Shown here one piece after another: positions 33,974-43,788 of a DNA stretch of 64,000 bases. Location of the stretch: contig OZ242183.1 in the NCBI GenBank assembly GCA_965205925.1, forward strand, positions 620,001-684,000, given 5' to 3'. Numbering within the stretch: the stretch's first letter is position 1; every line of letters starts with the position of its first letter. The translations under genes and the position numbers were made by a program. The notes beneath the pieces were generated by a model. It saw nothing but the letters and a program-made list of their open reading frames with translations. It did not search any database and had not been told where the DNA came from. The stretch comes from CAYRJD01 sp965205925. GTDB lineage: Bacteria > Actinomycetota > Acidimicrobiia > Acidimicrobiales > Poriferisodalaceae.

Positions 33974-36067
33974 TTGACAGCGGTCCCATACATAGCGCTA
34001 GGTGCTTCGGTGCTGGCACTGATTCTGGCTTACTACTACACGCGAATAGTTCTCGCCGCTGACCAGGGCACAGAGCTAATGCGTGAGATCGGCTTAGCCA
34101 TCCGCGAAGGAGCGATGGCGTTCCTACGTCGTGAATACCAGTGGGTATCGGTATTCGTAGTCGCAATGTTCGTGCTGCTGCTAGTCGTCCCAATCGATGG
34201 GCGTCCCGCCGCCAGCTTTGCCTACTTGATGGGAGCGGTGCTGTCTTCAATCGCCGGATTCATCGGAATGCGCATCGCCACCGAAGCCAACACTCGCACA
34301 GCCAACGCAGCGCGCGAAGGCGCCGCAACAGCTCTACCGCTGGCATTTAAGGGCGGTGCGGTGATGGGCTTCAGTGTCGCTGGACTAGCACTGTTCGGCA
34401 TGGCGTTCAACTATTTGCTGTGGGTCGTATGGCTAGGGATAGATGACGCCTTCCAGGTGGTAGCAGCATTTGGCTTAGGCGCTAGCTCCATTGCTTTGTT
34501 CGCACGTATAGGCGGCGGCATCTTCACCAAAGCAGCCGACGTGGGCGGCGACCTGGTCGGCAAAGTTGAGGCGGGAATACCCGAAGACGACCCTCGTAAC
34601 CCAGCAACCATTGCCGACGCCGTGGGAGACAACGTGGGTGATGTGGCAGGCATGGGAGCGGACCTATTTGAGTCTTATGCCGGTTCGATCGTGGCGCCCG
34701 TGGTACTGATCTCGCTGTTGTTTAGCGGTGTGTTCATTACCGGCGATGGGCAGCTAACAAACTTCGGTGACAACGAGTCGCTACTGATCTATCCAATCTT
34801 GATCGGTGCGCTAGGCATGATCGCTTCGATTGTTGGAGCACTGTTTACACGTGGTAAGGAAGGTCGCAGCCTCTCTTCGCAACTACATGCCGGCCAATAC
34901 GTGGCTATGGGTCTGACAGTGGTCTTGGCGCTTGTGTTCACACCGATCTTGTTCAACGGCTCAGATTCGGTAACGGCACCCGTTTACCTTGCATTGACAA
35001 TCATCGTGGGACTGCTGGGTGGTTGGGCTATTGGTTTCGTATCAGAGTATTTCACCTCAGATCACTACCGCCCGGTGCGTGGCATCGCCCAACAAGCCGA
35101 AACCGGACCAGCCACCGTTGCAATCGAGGGAGTGGCGCAAGGCAAGCTTTCAACCCTGCCATCAGTGGTGTTGGTGGTGTTGATGATTGGCCTGTCTTAC
35201 TGGTTTGGCGGAGCTGCCTTCGGCGATGCAGGTAGTGAGCTTGGTCTTTACGGTGTGGCACTGGCGGCTATAGGCATGCTTGCTATCACCGGAGTGATCG
35301 TGGCGGTAGACGCCTACGGACCGATCGCCGATAATGCAGGCGGCATTGCCGAAATGAGCAATCTGCCGCCCGAAGTGCGGGAGGTAACCGACGGCCTAGA
35401 TGCTCTGGGTAATACCACCGCCGCAGTGGCTAAAGGCTTTGCTGTTGGCTCTGCTGCTGTCACGGCTCTGGCTTTGTTCAAGTCATTCAGCCTCACCGCT
35501 GGCATCACGTCTTTAGATATCAACGACACAGCCGTAACGGTCGGCCTGTTCTTGGGCGCCATGACGCCGTTTGTGTTCGCAGCGTTGACTATGTCTTCAG
35601 TGGGTCGAGCTGCTCAAGCCATGATCGTTGAAGTGCGGCGCCAGTTTGCAGAGATACCAGGCTTACGCGAGGGAAAGCCAGGCGTCAAACCCGACAGTCG
35701 ACGCTGCGTGGATATTTCTACGCAAGCCGCGCTGCGCGAGATGTTGCTGCCGGGCGGTTTAGCTGTGCTACTTCCGCTGGTGATCGGATTCATTGATGTT
35801 AAGGCTCTAGGCGGATTCCTAGCGGGTGCGGTGGTGACAGGATTTTTGATCGCGATCTATATGGCGAATGCTGGTGGCGCCTGGGACAACGCCAAAAAGT
35901 ACATAGAAGCCGGAGCACACGGCGGCAAGGGCACGGACGCCCACGCGGCGGCGGTGGTTGGTGACACGATCGGCGATCCCTTCAAAGACACTTCCGGGCC
36001 AGCGATGAACATTCTCATAAAAGTGATGACCATCGTGAGCTTGGTGTTTGTCCCAGCATTCATATAA
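33974..36067 (+). CDS. hppA: Membrane-bound ion-pumping pyrophosphatase
   Basis: A 697-residue, roughly 16-helix pump that couples PPi hydrolysis to H+ or Na+ export. The substrate-binding motifs are DVGGDLVGKVEAGIPEDDPRNP followed by ADAVGDNVGDVAGM (about 190-225), TSDHYRPVRGIA, and DTIGDPFKDTSGP near the end. In GNTTAAVAKGFAVGSA the residue that is Lys in K+-independent enzymes is Ala, which from memory predicts the K+-dependent class. Whether H+ or Na+ is pumped is not decided here. Start TTG at 33974 with GAGGA 5 bp upstream. PPi from biosynthesis would support the same gradient that drives the ATP synthase. Confidence 0.96.
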   Translation: MTAVPYIALGASVLALILAYYYTRIVLAADQGTELMREIGLAIREGAMAFLRREYQWVSVFVVAMFVLLLVVPIDGRPAASFAYLMGAVLSSIAGFIGMRIATEANTRTANAAREGAATALPLAFKGGAVMGFSVAGLALFGMAFNYLLWVVWLGIDDAFQVVAAFGLGASSIALFARIGGGIFTKAADVGGDLVGKVEAGIPEDDPRNPATIADAVGDNVGDVAGMGADLFESYAGSIVAPVVLISLLFSGVFITGDGQLTNFGDNESLLIYPILIGALGMIASIVGALFTRGKEGRSLSSQLHAGQYVAMGLTVVLALVFTPILFNGSDSVTAPVYLALTIIVGLLGGWAIGFVSEYFTSDHYRPVRGIAQQAETGPATVAIEGVAQGKLSTLPSVVLVVLMIGLSYWFGGAAFGDAGSELGLYGVALAAIGMLAITGVIVAVDAYGPIADNAGGIAEMSNLPPEVREVTDGLDALGNTTAAVAKGFAVGSAAVTALALFKSFSLTAGITSLDINDTAVTVGLFLGAMTPFVFAALTMSSVGRAAQAMIVEVRRQFAEIPGLREGKPGVKPDSRRCVDISTQAALREMLLPGGLAVLLPLVIGFIDVKALGGFLAGAVVTGFLIAIYMANAGGAWDNAKKYIEAGAHGGKGTDAHAAAVVGDTIGDPFKDTSGPAMNILIKVMTIVSLVFVPAFI

Positions 36068-36107
36068 ACAAATCACACATACGTAAATCACACCACAGGA
36101 GAGTTTT

Positions 36108-37487
36108 GTGAAACGCAAGTTATTAATAGGTGCCGCAGGCGCCCTGGCAGGAGTACTTCTCTTTGTTGGGCCGGCCTCAGCGCAAACCGATGGTGAGATA
36201 GCTGCCCAAGCTGTGCAAGCCGTATTGGACAACCTTTGGGTGTTCATAGCAGGCGTACTTGTGCTGTTTATGCAGGCTGGGTTTGCCATGCTCGAGGCAG
36301 GCCTCACACGCGTTAAGAACGTCAGCAACATCATGGCAAAGAACCTGGCTGACGCTTCCATTGGCATCCTGGCATTTTTCTTCGTGGGCTATGCGCTGGC
36401 CTATGGCGATGGTGGAAATGACATATTCGGCTGGGGCAGCTTCGCTTTGTCTGGCGCTGATTTGTTTGACATCAGCGGCGGACTTTCGACGGCTACCGAC
36501 TTTTTCTTCCAGGCAGTGTTTGCTGCCACGGCGGTGACTATCGCTTCAGGCGCTATGGCCGAGCGAACCAAGTTTTCGACCTACCTAGTGTTTTCGCTGG
36601 TAACGACAGCAATCATCTATCCGATCGTCGTGCACTGGACTTGGGGCGGCGGACTTATTTCGAAAATCCAAATCGGCGACGCCGTTTATAGCGACTTTGC
36701 CGGATCCACCATCGTGCATTCGGTTGGCGGATGGATTGCACTGGTAGGCGCATGGATGCTCGGTCCGCGCCTTGGCAAGTTCGCGGCAGACGGCACTCCT
36801 CGCCGTATCCCGGGACATAATATGGCGCTCGCAATTCTTGGCGTATTCGTGCTTTGGGTCGGTTGGTTTGGCTTCAATGCCGGATCGGAACTGGCTGCTG
36901 ACAGCACGGTGATGGTGGTTGCACTTAACACGGTTTTGGCGGCCTGTGCTGGAACCATCAGCGCCGCTGCGATCTACTGGATCCGCACCGGCACACCAGA
37001 CGTAGCTGCAGCTGGTAACGGCACGTTGGCCGGCCTAGTAGGCATCACTGCCGGGGCTGGAACGATGAATCCGTTTGGAGCGATCATCACCGGTCTGATA
37101 GCAGGCCTTGTGGTTGTGGGTGTTACGAGCTTCGTGGAGCGAGTACTGAAGGTAGACGACCCGGTGGGTGCGTTTGCAGTGCACGGGGCAGCGGGTATCT
37201 GGGGAACTCTGGCCATTGGCCTGTTTGCCAAGTATGACGACGCCTTTCTCGGACGCGCGGACGCAGGATTGTTCTATGGCGGTGGCACCGATCAGCTAAT
37301 CGTTCAGGCATTGCTAGTGGTAATAGTGGCGGCTTGGGTGATCACCATCTCGTTTATCTTGTTTGCAACTCTGAGAGCCACTCTGGGTCTGCGAACTTCG
37401 CGTGAACACGAGTTGGCTGGTCTTGATGTATCAGAACACGGTGGCCCCGGCGTCGACCACGGAGATCTTGTAACCCACCAAAGCTGA
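36108..37487 (+). CDS. amt: Ammonium transporter, Amt family
   Basis: A 459-residue channel with a cleavable signal peptide (residues 1 to about 25, ending PASAQ) and about 11 membrane helices. The twin pore histidines are in STIVHSVGGW and FAVHGAAGIWG. The C-terminal tail HELAGLDVSEHG is the segment by which GlnK proteins usually gate Amt, but no glnK or glnB gene follows. Start GTG at 36108 with AGGAG 7 bp upstream. It is 40 bp after hppA and could be co-transcribed. Confidence 0.95.
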   Translation: MKRKLLIGAAGALAGVLLFVGPASAQTDGEIAAQAVQAVLDNLWVFIAGVLVLFMQAGFAMLEAGLTRVKNVSNIMAKNLADASIGILAFFFVGYALAYGDGGNDIFGWGSFALSGADLFDISGGLSTATDFFFQAVFAATAVTIASGAMAERTKFSTYLVFSLVTTAIIYPIVVHWTWGGGLISKIQIGDAVYSDFAGSTIVHSVGGWIALVGAWMLGPRLGKFAADGTPRRIPGHNMALAILGVFVLWVGWFGFNAGSELAADSTVMVVALNTVLAACAGTISAAAIYWIRTGTPDVAAAGNGTLAGLVGITAGAGTMNPFGAIITGLIAGLVVVGVTSFVERVLKVDDPVGAFAVHGAAGIWGTLAIGLFAKYDDAFLGRADAGLFYGGGTDQLIVQALLVVIVAAWVITISFILFATLRATLGLRTSREHELAGLDVSEHGGPGVDHGDLVTHQS

Positions 37488-37548
37488 GCGACTAAGGCCA
37501 GTAATACAACTGAGCAAAATCTTTTAAAGCATGCAGAGCTTCTAGCGC

Positions 37549-38475
37549 ATGCGGAACCGGAACCGCACAAAAGATTTTGCCGTAAATCTTGCTCGCGGCT
37601 TCGCTATGGGTGCCGCAGACATAGTCCCTGGCGTGTCCGGTGGCACGGTGGCTTTGCTGCTAGGCATCTACCGACGTTTAATAGCGCAGATTCAGTTTGC
37701 TGTGCGCACGGTGGTCAAACTGTTGACAGGCCGTTGGACACAAGCGCGTAACTATTTTGTTCGCCTCGAGCCAGGGTTTTTGTTGGGTCTACTGACAGGT
37801 ATCACTGCTGCTCTGTTATTGCTGACCGGCTTGCTGGGGAGATTGATAGACGATTATCCGGTGTCAGTATCGGCTGCGTTTTTTGGCATGGTGGCGGCAT
37901 CGGCTGTGATAGTGCGCGAGCGAGTAACCAACTGGCGTGCACCATCACCGTTGCTGGCATTTCTTATTGCTGCTGGCGTAACGTTTTTTACATTGGCGTT
38001 TCGCGCGAACGGCATCAGCAATCCCACAGCAGCAACGCTTTTTTTAGCAGGCGCCATTGCGGTTTGCGCCATGATTTTGCCCGGCATCTCCGGCGCATTG
38101 CTGCTTCTTCTGTTCGGCTTGTATGACTACATCATTGACGCCTTGAAAGAGCTAGATCTCGCCACCTTGGCGCCCTTTGGCGCCGGAGCCGTGCTTGGTT
38201 TGGCACTGTTTTCCAACGCACTGGCGGTGCTGCTTAAGCGGTATCACGACGCCACCTTGGCAGCACTGTTGGGCTTACTGGTTGGCTCTTTGAGGTTGCT
38301 GTGGCCGTGGCCTGCAACGGTCACTTTTGTCGGTGATGCAGAGCTAGGAGGCATCGAAAACGCTGCGCTGGGTGCACCAGTGGCTAGCCAGATTCCACTG
38401 GCCGCTGGGCTTGGTGTGGCCGCATTTTTGTTGGTGCTTTGGTTGGTGCGCGTAACCAGATCACTAGAAATCTGA
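37549..38475 (+). CDS. DUF368 membrane protein, polyprenyl-phosphate transporter family
   Basis: A 308-residue protein with about eight hydrophobic segments. The DUF368 signatures are RGFAMGAADIVPGVSGGTVA near the N-terminus and MILPGISGALLLLLFGLYD in the middle, an inverted-repeat pair. Members of this family have been shown to flip undecaprenyl phosphate back across the membrane (PopT). Here it would recycle the lipid carrier used by WecA and peptidoglycan synthesis. ATG at 37549; 61 bp after amt. Confidence 0.88.
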   Translation: MRNRNRTKDFAVNLARGFAMGAADIVPGVSGGTVALLLGIYRRLIAQIQFAVRTVVKLLTGRWTQARNYFVRLEPGFLLGLLTGITAALLLLTGLLGRLIDDYPVSVSAAFFGMVAASAVIVRERVTNWRAPSPLLAFLIAAGVTFFTLAFRANGISNPTAATLFLAGAIAVCAMILPGISGALLLLLFGLYDYIIDALKELDLATLAPFGAGAVLGLALFSNALAVLLKRYHDATLAALLGLLVGSLRLLWPWPATVTFVGDAELGGIENAALGAPVASQIPLAAGLGVAAFLLVLWLVRVTRSLEI

Positions 38476-38592
38476 GAAGCGATCAGGCTTGGGTAAACAA
38501 AAATATGTACCAAGAACGTCACAAGGCACCGCTATGGTGCCAGCAAGGCTCCTTAAGTAGTTCGTCAGAAATCAGGCAGATATAAAGCAGCT

Positions 38593-41460
38593 ATGTCGAA
38601 ATCATTAGTGATAGTTGAATCACCAGCTAAGGCTCGAACCATCGCGGGCTACTTGGGTGATGACTACGTGGTGGAATCCTCAATTGGTCATGTGCGGGAC
38701 CTACCAAGCAACGCAGCTGAAATCCCTAAGGCCTACAAACCCGAGAAGTGGTCACGCCTAGGCGTAGACGTCGACAACGGTTTCAAGCCGCTTTATGTGG
38801 TGCCAGCTCGCGCAAAGCCTCAGGTGAAGCACCTGAAGTCGATCCTTAACGGCGGCGACATCGACGCCCTCTATCTAGCAACCGATGAAGACCGAGAGGG
38901 TGAAGCCATCGCGTGGCATCTGCTGGAGGAACTCAGCCCGAAAGTGCCAGTGCATCGCATGGTGTTCCATGAGATCACTAAGAAGGCCATAACCGAGGCC
39001 ATTGAGTCGCCACGTGAAATTGACCGCTGTCTTGTAGATGCGCAGGAGGCACGCCGAATTTTCGATCGGTTATACGGCTACGAAATGTCGCCCGTGCTAT
39101 GGCGCAAGGTTCAGCCGAAATTGTCAGCGGGTCGCGTGCAGTCAGTGGCGAATCGATTGATAGTGGAACGCGAACGAGAACGCATGGCGTTTAGGAATGC
39201 GCCCTACTGCAGCCTGTCGGTAATGCTGGAACCCGACGGCACCGGCTTAGCTGGAGCCAACCAATTCGAAACACGCTTGACGACGATAGACGGGCAACGA
39301 GTAGCGCTGAGCCGTGACTTTGATGACTTGGGCCAGCTAACCAACCAGGAAACTCAGCCGGTGGTGGTTGATCAAGCGTTAGCAGACGAGTTGTCAAGTG
39401 CTGTACTTGGCGTCGAATTCACGGTCAGCTCGCGAGAATCCAAGCCTTACCGCCGCCGACCGGCGGCACCGTTTACTACCTCAACGCTGCAGCAAGTTGC
39501 CGGCAGTCGTTTCGGGTTTTCGTCAGCAAGAACCATGGCCGCTGCTCAGCGTTTGTACGAGGCGGGTCTCATTACTTACATGCGCACAGATAGCACCACA
39601 CTGTCCGGTCAGGCACTGAGTACTTCTCGCGAGGCGGCCTTGAAACAATTCGGTGAAGATGCTTTGCCGAACAAACCGCGTGCCTACACGAGTAAAGCCA
39701 AAAACGCGCAAGAAGCGCACGAAGCGATCCGACCGGCAGGCGATGCTTGGAGTGACCCCGGTTCGGCTGGGCGCTTGGGCGCTGATGCTGCGCGTATCTA
39801 CGACCTGATCTGGCAGCGCACAGTGGCGTCACAGATGAATGACGTGGTGGGCGAGACTGTCACCATCAAGCTGGCTGGCTCAGCGCCAAATTCTGCTGGC
39901 GGAGAGAGAGATTTGGAGCTACAGACCTCAGGCACAGTTATTACAGCACCTGGTTGGCGACAGGTTTACGGCGGCGGTTCTGACGGTGTTGGCACACAAT
40001 CCAGCAAAAAGGCAAGCGGCACAGGGACAGACGGAACCGTCGAAGGTGAAGCTTCTGAGACTGCCGTACCAGAGCAACAGCTGCCCGATTTAACCGAAGG
40101 CGACAGTGCGAAAGCGAAGTCAGCCGAATCAAAATCACACGAAACACTCCCGCCTGCGCGCTACAGCGAAGCGTCATTAGTTCGACGTTTGGAGGAGCTT
40201 GGTGTCGGTCGTCCGAGCACCTATGCCAGCATCATGGAGACGATTAAAAACCGCGGCTACGTCTGGAAGAAGGGGTCATCCATGGTTCCGTCGTGGACGG
40301 CGTTTGTGACCGTGTCGCTAATGGAAAAGCACTACGACAACTTGGTCGATTACGAGTTAACCGCTCGCATGGAGGACGACCTAGACCGCATTGCGGCTGG
40401 CGAGAAAGAGTTCGTGCCATGGCTGTCTGATTTCTATTTTGGTCCCGGTGCTCAGTCAGCTGGTGAGCAAGATCAACCAAGCAGCAAGGGCTTGCGGAAC
40501 ATGGTGTCCGATGCCTTCTTAGAAGGCATCGACCCAGCTGCTCTAAATCGAATCAGAATCTCTAAAAGCGAAAACGCCAAGGCAAATAACTCCAAGTCCG
40601 GTACCAGCGTGGATTCAGGTGCCGAGGAAGCCGAAGAAATCGTTGTGCGGTTGGGGCGCTTTGGCCCATACCTGCTACGAGGCGATGAGACTCGATCGCT
40701 GCCTGACGAGCTGCTGCCTGACGAGCTCACAATCGAGCAGGCACAGCGCCTACTTGCCGAACCCTCCGAGCGAGTACTAGGCCAGCATCCTGAGAGCGGT
40801 AAAGACATTCTTGCTTTGGCGGGTCGATTCGGGCCATACGTGACCGAAGGGCGCCGCACTGACGAAGAGCCAAAACCGCACACGGCGTCCTTACTGAAAG
40901 GAATGTCTCTAGAGACGCTCACACTAGAAGACGCCTTGAAGTTGTTGAGCCTGCCGCGCACAGTTGGTGAAGACGACAAAGGGGAGCCGATAACGGTTCA
41001 AAACGGCCGCTACGGCCCCTACTTACGAAGAGCTAGTGACAGCCGAAGCTTGGAATCAGAAGATCAGCTGTTTACTCTGACGCTAGAGCAGGCGCTGGAG
41101 TTACTGAACCAGCCTGCTCGGCGTCGAACGCAACGCAGCAATGAGCCACTACGAAAGATCGGCACCGACCCAGGCTCAGATCTGCCAGTGGTATTGAAGG
41201 ACGGACGTTTTGGTCTGTATGTGACCGACGGTGAGGTAAATGCATCACTGCGTCAGGGCGATGAAGCCGAATCGATCACGATTGAGAGAGCTAGCGAGCT
41301 ATTGGCGATGCGGCGAGAAAGGATCGCAACCAATCCTCCTAAGCCCAAGAAGAAAGCCGCAAAAAAGAAGCCTGCCGCTAAGAAAACAGCGGCAAAGAAA
41401 ACTGCCGCTAAGAAATCTTCTGCCGCCAAGAAAGCCCCTGCAAATAAGCCTGCTGCATAA
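38593..41460 (+). CDS. topA: DNA topoisomerase I
   Basis: A 955-residue type IA enzyme that relaxes negative supercoils. The TOPRIM domain begins LVIVESPAKARTIAGYLG. The catalytic tyrosine is about Y329 in LITYMRTDSTTLS. Zinc fingers are absent. Instead there are four TopoI_C-type repeats, each opening GR(F/Y)G.Y (about residues 685-910), and a Lys/Ala-rich tail (about 918-955), as in mycobacterial TopA. A polar Gly/Ser/Glu insertion of about 50 residues (around 465-515) follows the PGWRQVYGG segment. ATG 38593 has no strong Shine-Dalgarno. Confidence 0.97.
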   Translation: MSKSLVIVESPAKARTIAGYLGDDYVVESSIGHVRDLPSNAAEIPKAYKPEKWSRLGVDVDNGFKPLYVVPARAKPQVKHLKSILNGGDIDALYLATDEDREGEAIAWHLLEELSPKVPVHRMVFHEITKKAITEAIESPREIDRCLVDAQEARRIFDRLYGYEMSPVLWRKVQPKLSAGRVQSVANRLIVERERERMAFRNAPYCSLSVMLEPDGTGLAGANQFETRLTTIDGQRVALSRDFDDLGQLTNQETQPVVVDQALADELSSAVLGVEFTVSSRESKPYRRRPAAPFTTSTLQQVAGSRFGFSSARTMAAAQRLYEAGLITYMRTDSTTLSGQALSTSREAALKQFGEDALPNKPRAYTSKAKNAQEAHEAIRPAGDAWSDPGSAGRLGADAARIYDLIWQRTVASQMNDVVGETVTIKLAGSAPNSAGGERDLELQTSGTVITAPGWRQVYGGGSDGVGTQSSKKASGTGTDGTVEGEASETAVPEQQLPDLTEGDSAKAKSAESKSHETLPPARYSEASLVRRLEELGVGRPSTYASIMETIKNRGYVWKKGSSMVPSWTAFVTVSLMEKHYDNLVDYELTARMEDDLDRIAAGEKEFVPWLSDFYFGPGAQSAGEQDQPSSKGLRNMVSDAFLEGIDPAALNRIRISKSENAKANNSKSGTSVDSGAEEAEEIVVRLGRFGPYLLRGDETRSLPDELLPDELTIEQAQRLLAEPSERVLGQHPESGKDILALAGRFGPYVTEGRRTDEEPKPHTASLLKGMSLETLTLEDALKLLSLPRTVGEDDKGEPITVQNGRYGPYLRRASDSRSLESEDQLFTLTLEQALELLNQPARRRTQRSNEPLRKIGTDPGSDLPVVLKDGRFGLYVTDGEVNASLRQGDEAESITIERASELLAMRRERIATNPPKPKKKAAKKKPAAKKTAAKKTAAKKSSAAKKAPANKPAA

Positions 41461-41548
41461 GAGCGCGCCGCCACCGAACCCGTTGGCGAAGCCAGCAACC
41501 GGTAAGAGGTCAAGCAAGCAGTGTCAACCGATCTAGCCTGCGGTCTAT

Positions 41549-42985
41549 ATGGGGCAGGACAAACAAGCGGTTAGCCCATCGCCAGACGAAACCCCACTGT
41601 TCAAAGCTCCTGGCTTCATCGCTCTGTGGAGCACACAACTAATCAGTTCATTCGGTGACTGGATTGGATTTCTAGCCGTCATTGAAGTAGCCAGCCGCAT
41701 CGGCGGAGATAACGCTGGCTCGGCTATTGCTCTGGTGGTGACCGCGCGCGTACTGCCCGGATTTTTCTTGGCTTCGGTTGGCGGCATCATCGTTGACCGC
41801 TTCAATCGTAAAACTCTGCTGGTTTGGTGCGATATTGCTCGCGCGCTGATTCTGCTAACAATTCCGTTTATTAACGCCTTGTGGAGCCTGGCGTTGGCTT
41901 CGCTAGCGCTAGAACTAGCAACGTCACTTTGGAGTCCGGCCAAAGAAGCGATCGTGCCAAACATCGTGCCTCAGAGACATCTTTCAACGGCTAACTCTCT
42001 GGGCCTACTGGCCGCCTATGGCACTTTCCCTCTGGGCGCAGGAGCGTTTGCGTTGCTGGCTACGTTGGGTCGAGCCTTTGGCTGGGGCGATGTTGGCCAG
42101 GTCAACGTCGCTCTAGTGATAGACGCAGCCACTTTTGTGGTGGCCGCCGCGCTAATTGGCTTGCTGCCGTTAGTGCATCACATTCCTAGTCATCTCCGTA
42201 GCGGTAACGACAAGGAGCGTAAGAAACGACGCTTCGATTTTTCGCAAGGTTTTCGTGAGCTGCGAGAAGGTTGGAACTTCATCTTTCTAAGCCCGCAGGT
42301 GCGAGCGGTGCTCGTTGGTCTGGGAGCGGGCATGATCGGAGGCGGCATGGTGGTGCCGCTGGGTGCGGTCTTCAGCGACGAAGTGCTTAAAGCGGGGGCA
42401 TCTGGGTTTAGCTCCTTGCTTGTAGCGATGGGGCTAGGCGCAGGCGCAGGTGTGGGACTAGTTACCGCGGTTCAAAAGCGCGTCAACCTCAGCCATATTT
42501 TTATCTTCTCCGCATTTGTGGCCGGCACGGCCTTGTTTGCAACAGCGTCGGTCTCGGGCACGATCTTGGCTTTAGCAGGTGCGCTGCTGTTAGGCATTGC
42601 CGCGGGCGGGGTCTATGTGTCAGGTTTCACATTGCTGCATGCACATGTTGATGAGCAGTTGCGTGGCCGAGTGTTCAGCGCTTTGTACACGTTGGTGCGG
42701 TTTTGCTTGCTGATTGCGATCGTGTTGGGTGGATTGCTGGCCGATGGTTTTGACTGGCTGTTTGAGAGAGTTTTCAAAGGTGAGGGAGAAGCCGAAGCCA
42801 GCATCAACATTGCCGGTTATGTGCTGAGCTTGCCTGGCGTGCGCGGAGCCCTGTGGTTAGGCGGTGTGCTAGTGCTGTTAGCAGCGGTACTAGCAGCATT
42901 CTCGCTGCGCAGCCGCACGGGTGAGTCTGATTTGGATGCAGGCACCAGCAACGAAGCACCGTTACCCGATGGTGATTCCTCGTGA
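41549..42985 (+). CDS. MFS transporter
   Basis: A 478-residue protein with about 12 membrane helices in two halves. The first loop has VGGIIVDRFNRKTLL, the A-motif of major-facilitator exporters, and the middle loop is basic (DKERKKRRFDF). It resembles the MFS_3 group of putative drug or metabolite exporters. Substrate unknown. Its place between topA and tmk is conserved in Actinobacteria. The tmk start overlaps its stop by 4 bp. Confidence 0.88.
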   Translation: MGQDKQAVSPSPDETPLFKAPGFIALWSTQLISSFGDWIGFLAVIEVASRIGGDNAGSAIALVVTARVLPGFFLASVGGIIVDRFNRKTLLVWCDIARALILLTIPFINALWSLALASLALELATSLWSPAKEAIVPNIVPQRHLSTANSLGLLAAYGTFPLGAGAFALLATLGRAFGWGDVGQVNVALVIDAATFVVAAALIGLLPLVHHIPSHLRSGNDKERKKRRFDFSQGFRELREGWNFIFLSPQVRAVLVGLGAGMIGGGMVVPLGAVFSDEVLKAGASGFSSLLVAMGLGAGAGVGLVTAVQKRVNLSHIFIFSAFVAGTALFATASVSGTILALAGALLLGIAAGGVYVSGFTLLHAHVDEQLRGRVFSALYTLVRFCLLIAIVLGGLLADGFDWLFERVFKGEGEAEASINIAGYVLSLPGVRGALWLGGVLVLLAAVLAAFSLRSRTGESDLDAGTSNEAPLPDGDSS

Positions 42986-43779
42986 GCTCAAAGCTTGGCG
43001 CCTACATCGCGTTTGAAGGCATTGATGCGGCGGGAAAATCCACTCAAGCCGAGCTACTGGCAAAGAGGCTGGATGCCGTGCTCACATTTGAGCCAGGCGG
43101 TACAGAACTCGGAAAACAGATTCGACCTTTGCTGCTGCAAAACGACACCCAGGTCCCAGCTGAAGCACTTTCGGAACCAGCTGAAGCATTGCTGTTTAGC
43201 GCCGACCGCGCTCAGCATCTAGCTGCAGTGGTCGCACCGGCTTTATTAGCGGGACGACATGTGGTGACCGATCGCTCTTACGGTTCAACGTTGGCTTATC
43301 AGGGTTACGGCAGACAGGTTGACGTTGATCGCATCTGGGAGCTGGTGCTGTGGACGTCACGTTTGGACAACCACAACCTGGCTGCAACAGCACGGGCCAA
43401 TGGAAGATTTAGCCGACCACCCTTTGAGCCTGCATCACACAGCCTGAGCAAATCGACTGCGAACAGCGATATGAGCACAACAGCTGAAGAGGTGTTTCTG
43501 CTGCCAGATGTGGTCGTATTGCTAAACGTGCCATTCTCAGGTTCGTCAGATTTGGATGAGCGTGCACCTAGCGAGCCCGATCGTTTTGAGAATGAGGCGC
43601 AGGACTTCTGGCATCGAGTGTCAGACGGATATCACACTCTGGCAACGCAGGACGATCGTCGCTGGGTGCAGGTGGACGCCTTGGGAACTCCCGACGAGGT
43701 GGAGCGACGAGTGTTCAAGGCTTTAGGTGAGAATCCGATATTTGAAATGCTTGCCTCAAATAGACACGCCGAATCATGA
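42982..43779 (+). CDS. tmk: Thymidylate kinase
   Basis: dTMP kinase makes dTDP for DNA synthesis. The P-loop is FEGIDAAGKST (about 11-21). TFEPGGTELGKQIR binds dTMP and DRSYGSTLAYQGYG (about 97-110) is the DR(Y/F) region. At 265 residues it is about 50 longer than usual. The excess is a polar Ser/Ala/Asn-rich stretch (about 130-170) before LLPDVVVLLNVP, and SGSSDLDERAP in the LID region. ATG-type overlap with the MFS gene (GTGA). Confidence 0.93.
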   Translation: MSSKLGAYIAFEGIDAAGKSTQAELLAKRLDAVLTFEPGGTELGKQIRPLLLQNDTQVPAEALSEPAEALLFSADRAQHLAAVVAPALLAGRHVVTDRSYGSTLAYQGYGRQVDVDRIWELVLWTSRLDNHNLAATARANGRFSRPPFEPASHSLSKSTANSDMSTTAEEVFLLPDVVVLLNVPFSGSSDLDERAPSEPDRFENEAQDFWHRVSDGYHTLATQDDRRWVQVDALGTPDEVERRVFKALGENPIFEMLASNRHAES

Positions 43780-43788
43780 TGGGCAATC

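Noticed and set aside
37488..37548. GCATGC...GCATGC inverted pair between amt and the DUF368 gene as a terminator
   Set aside because: GCATGC is self-complementary, the spacing gives a weak stem, and no T-run follows.
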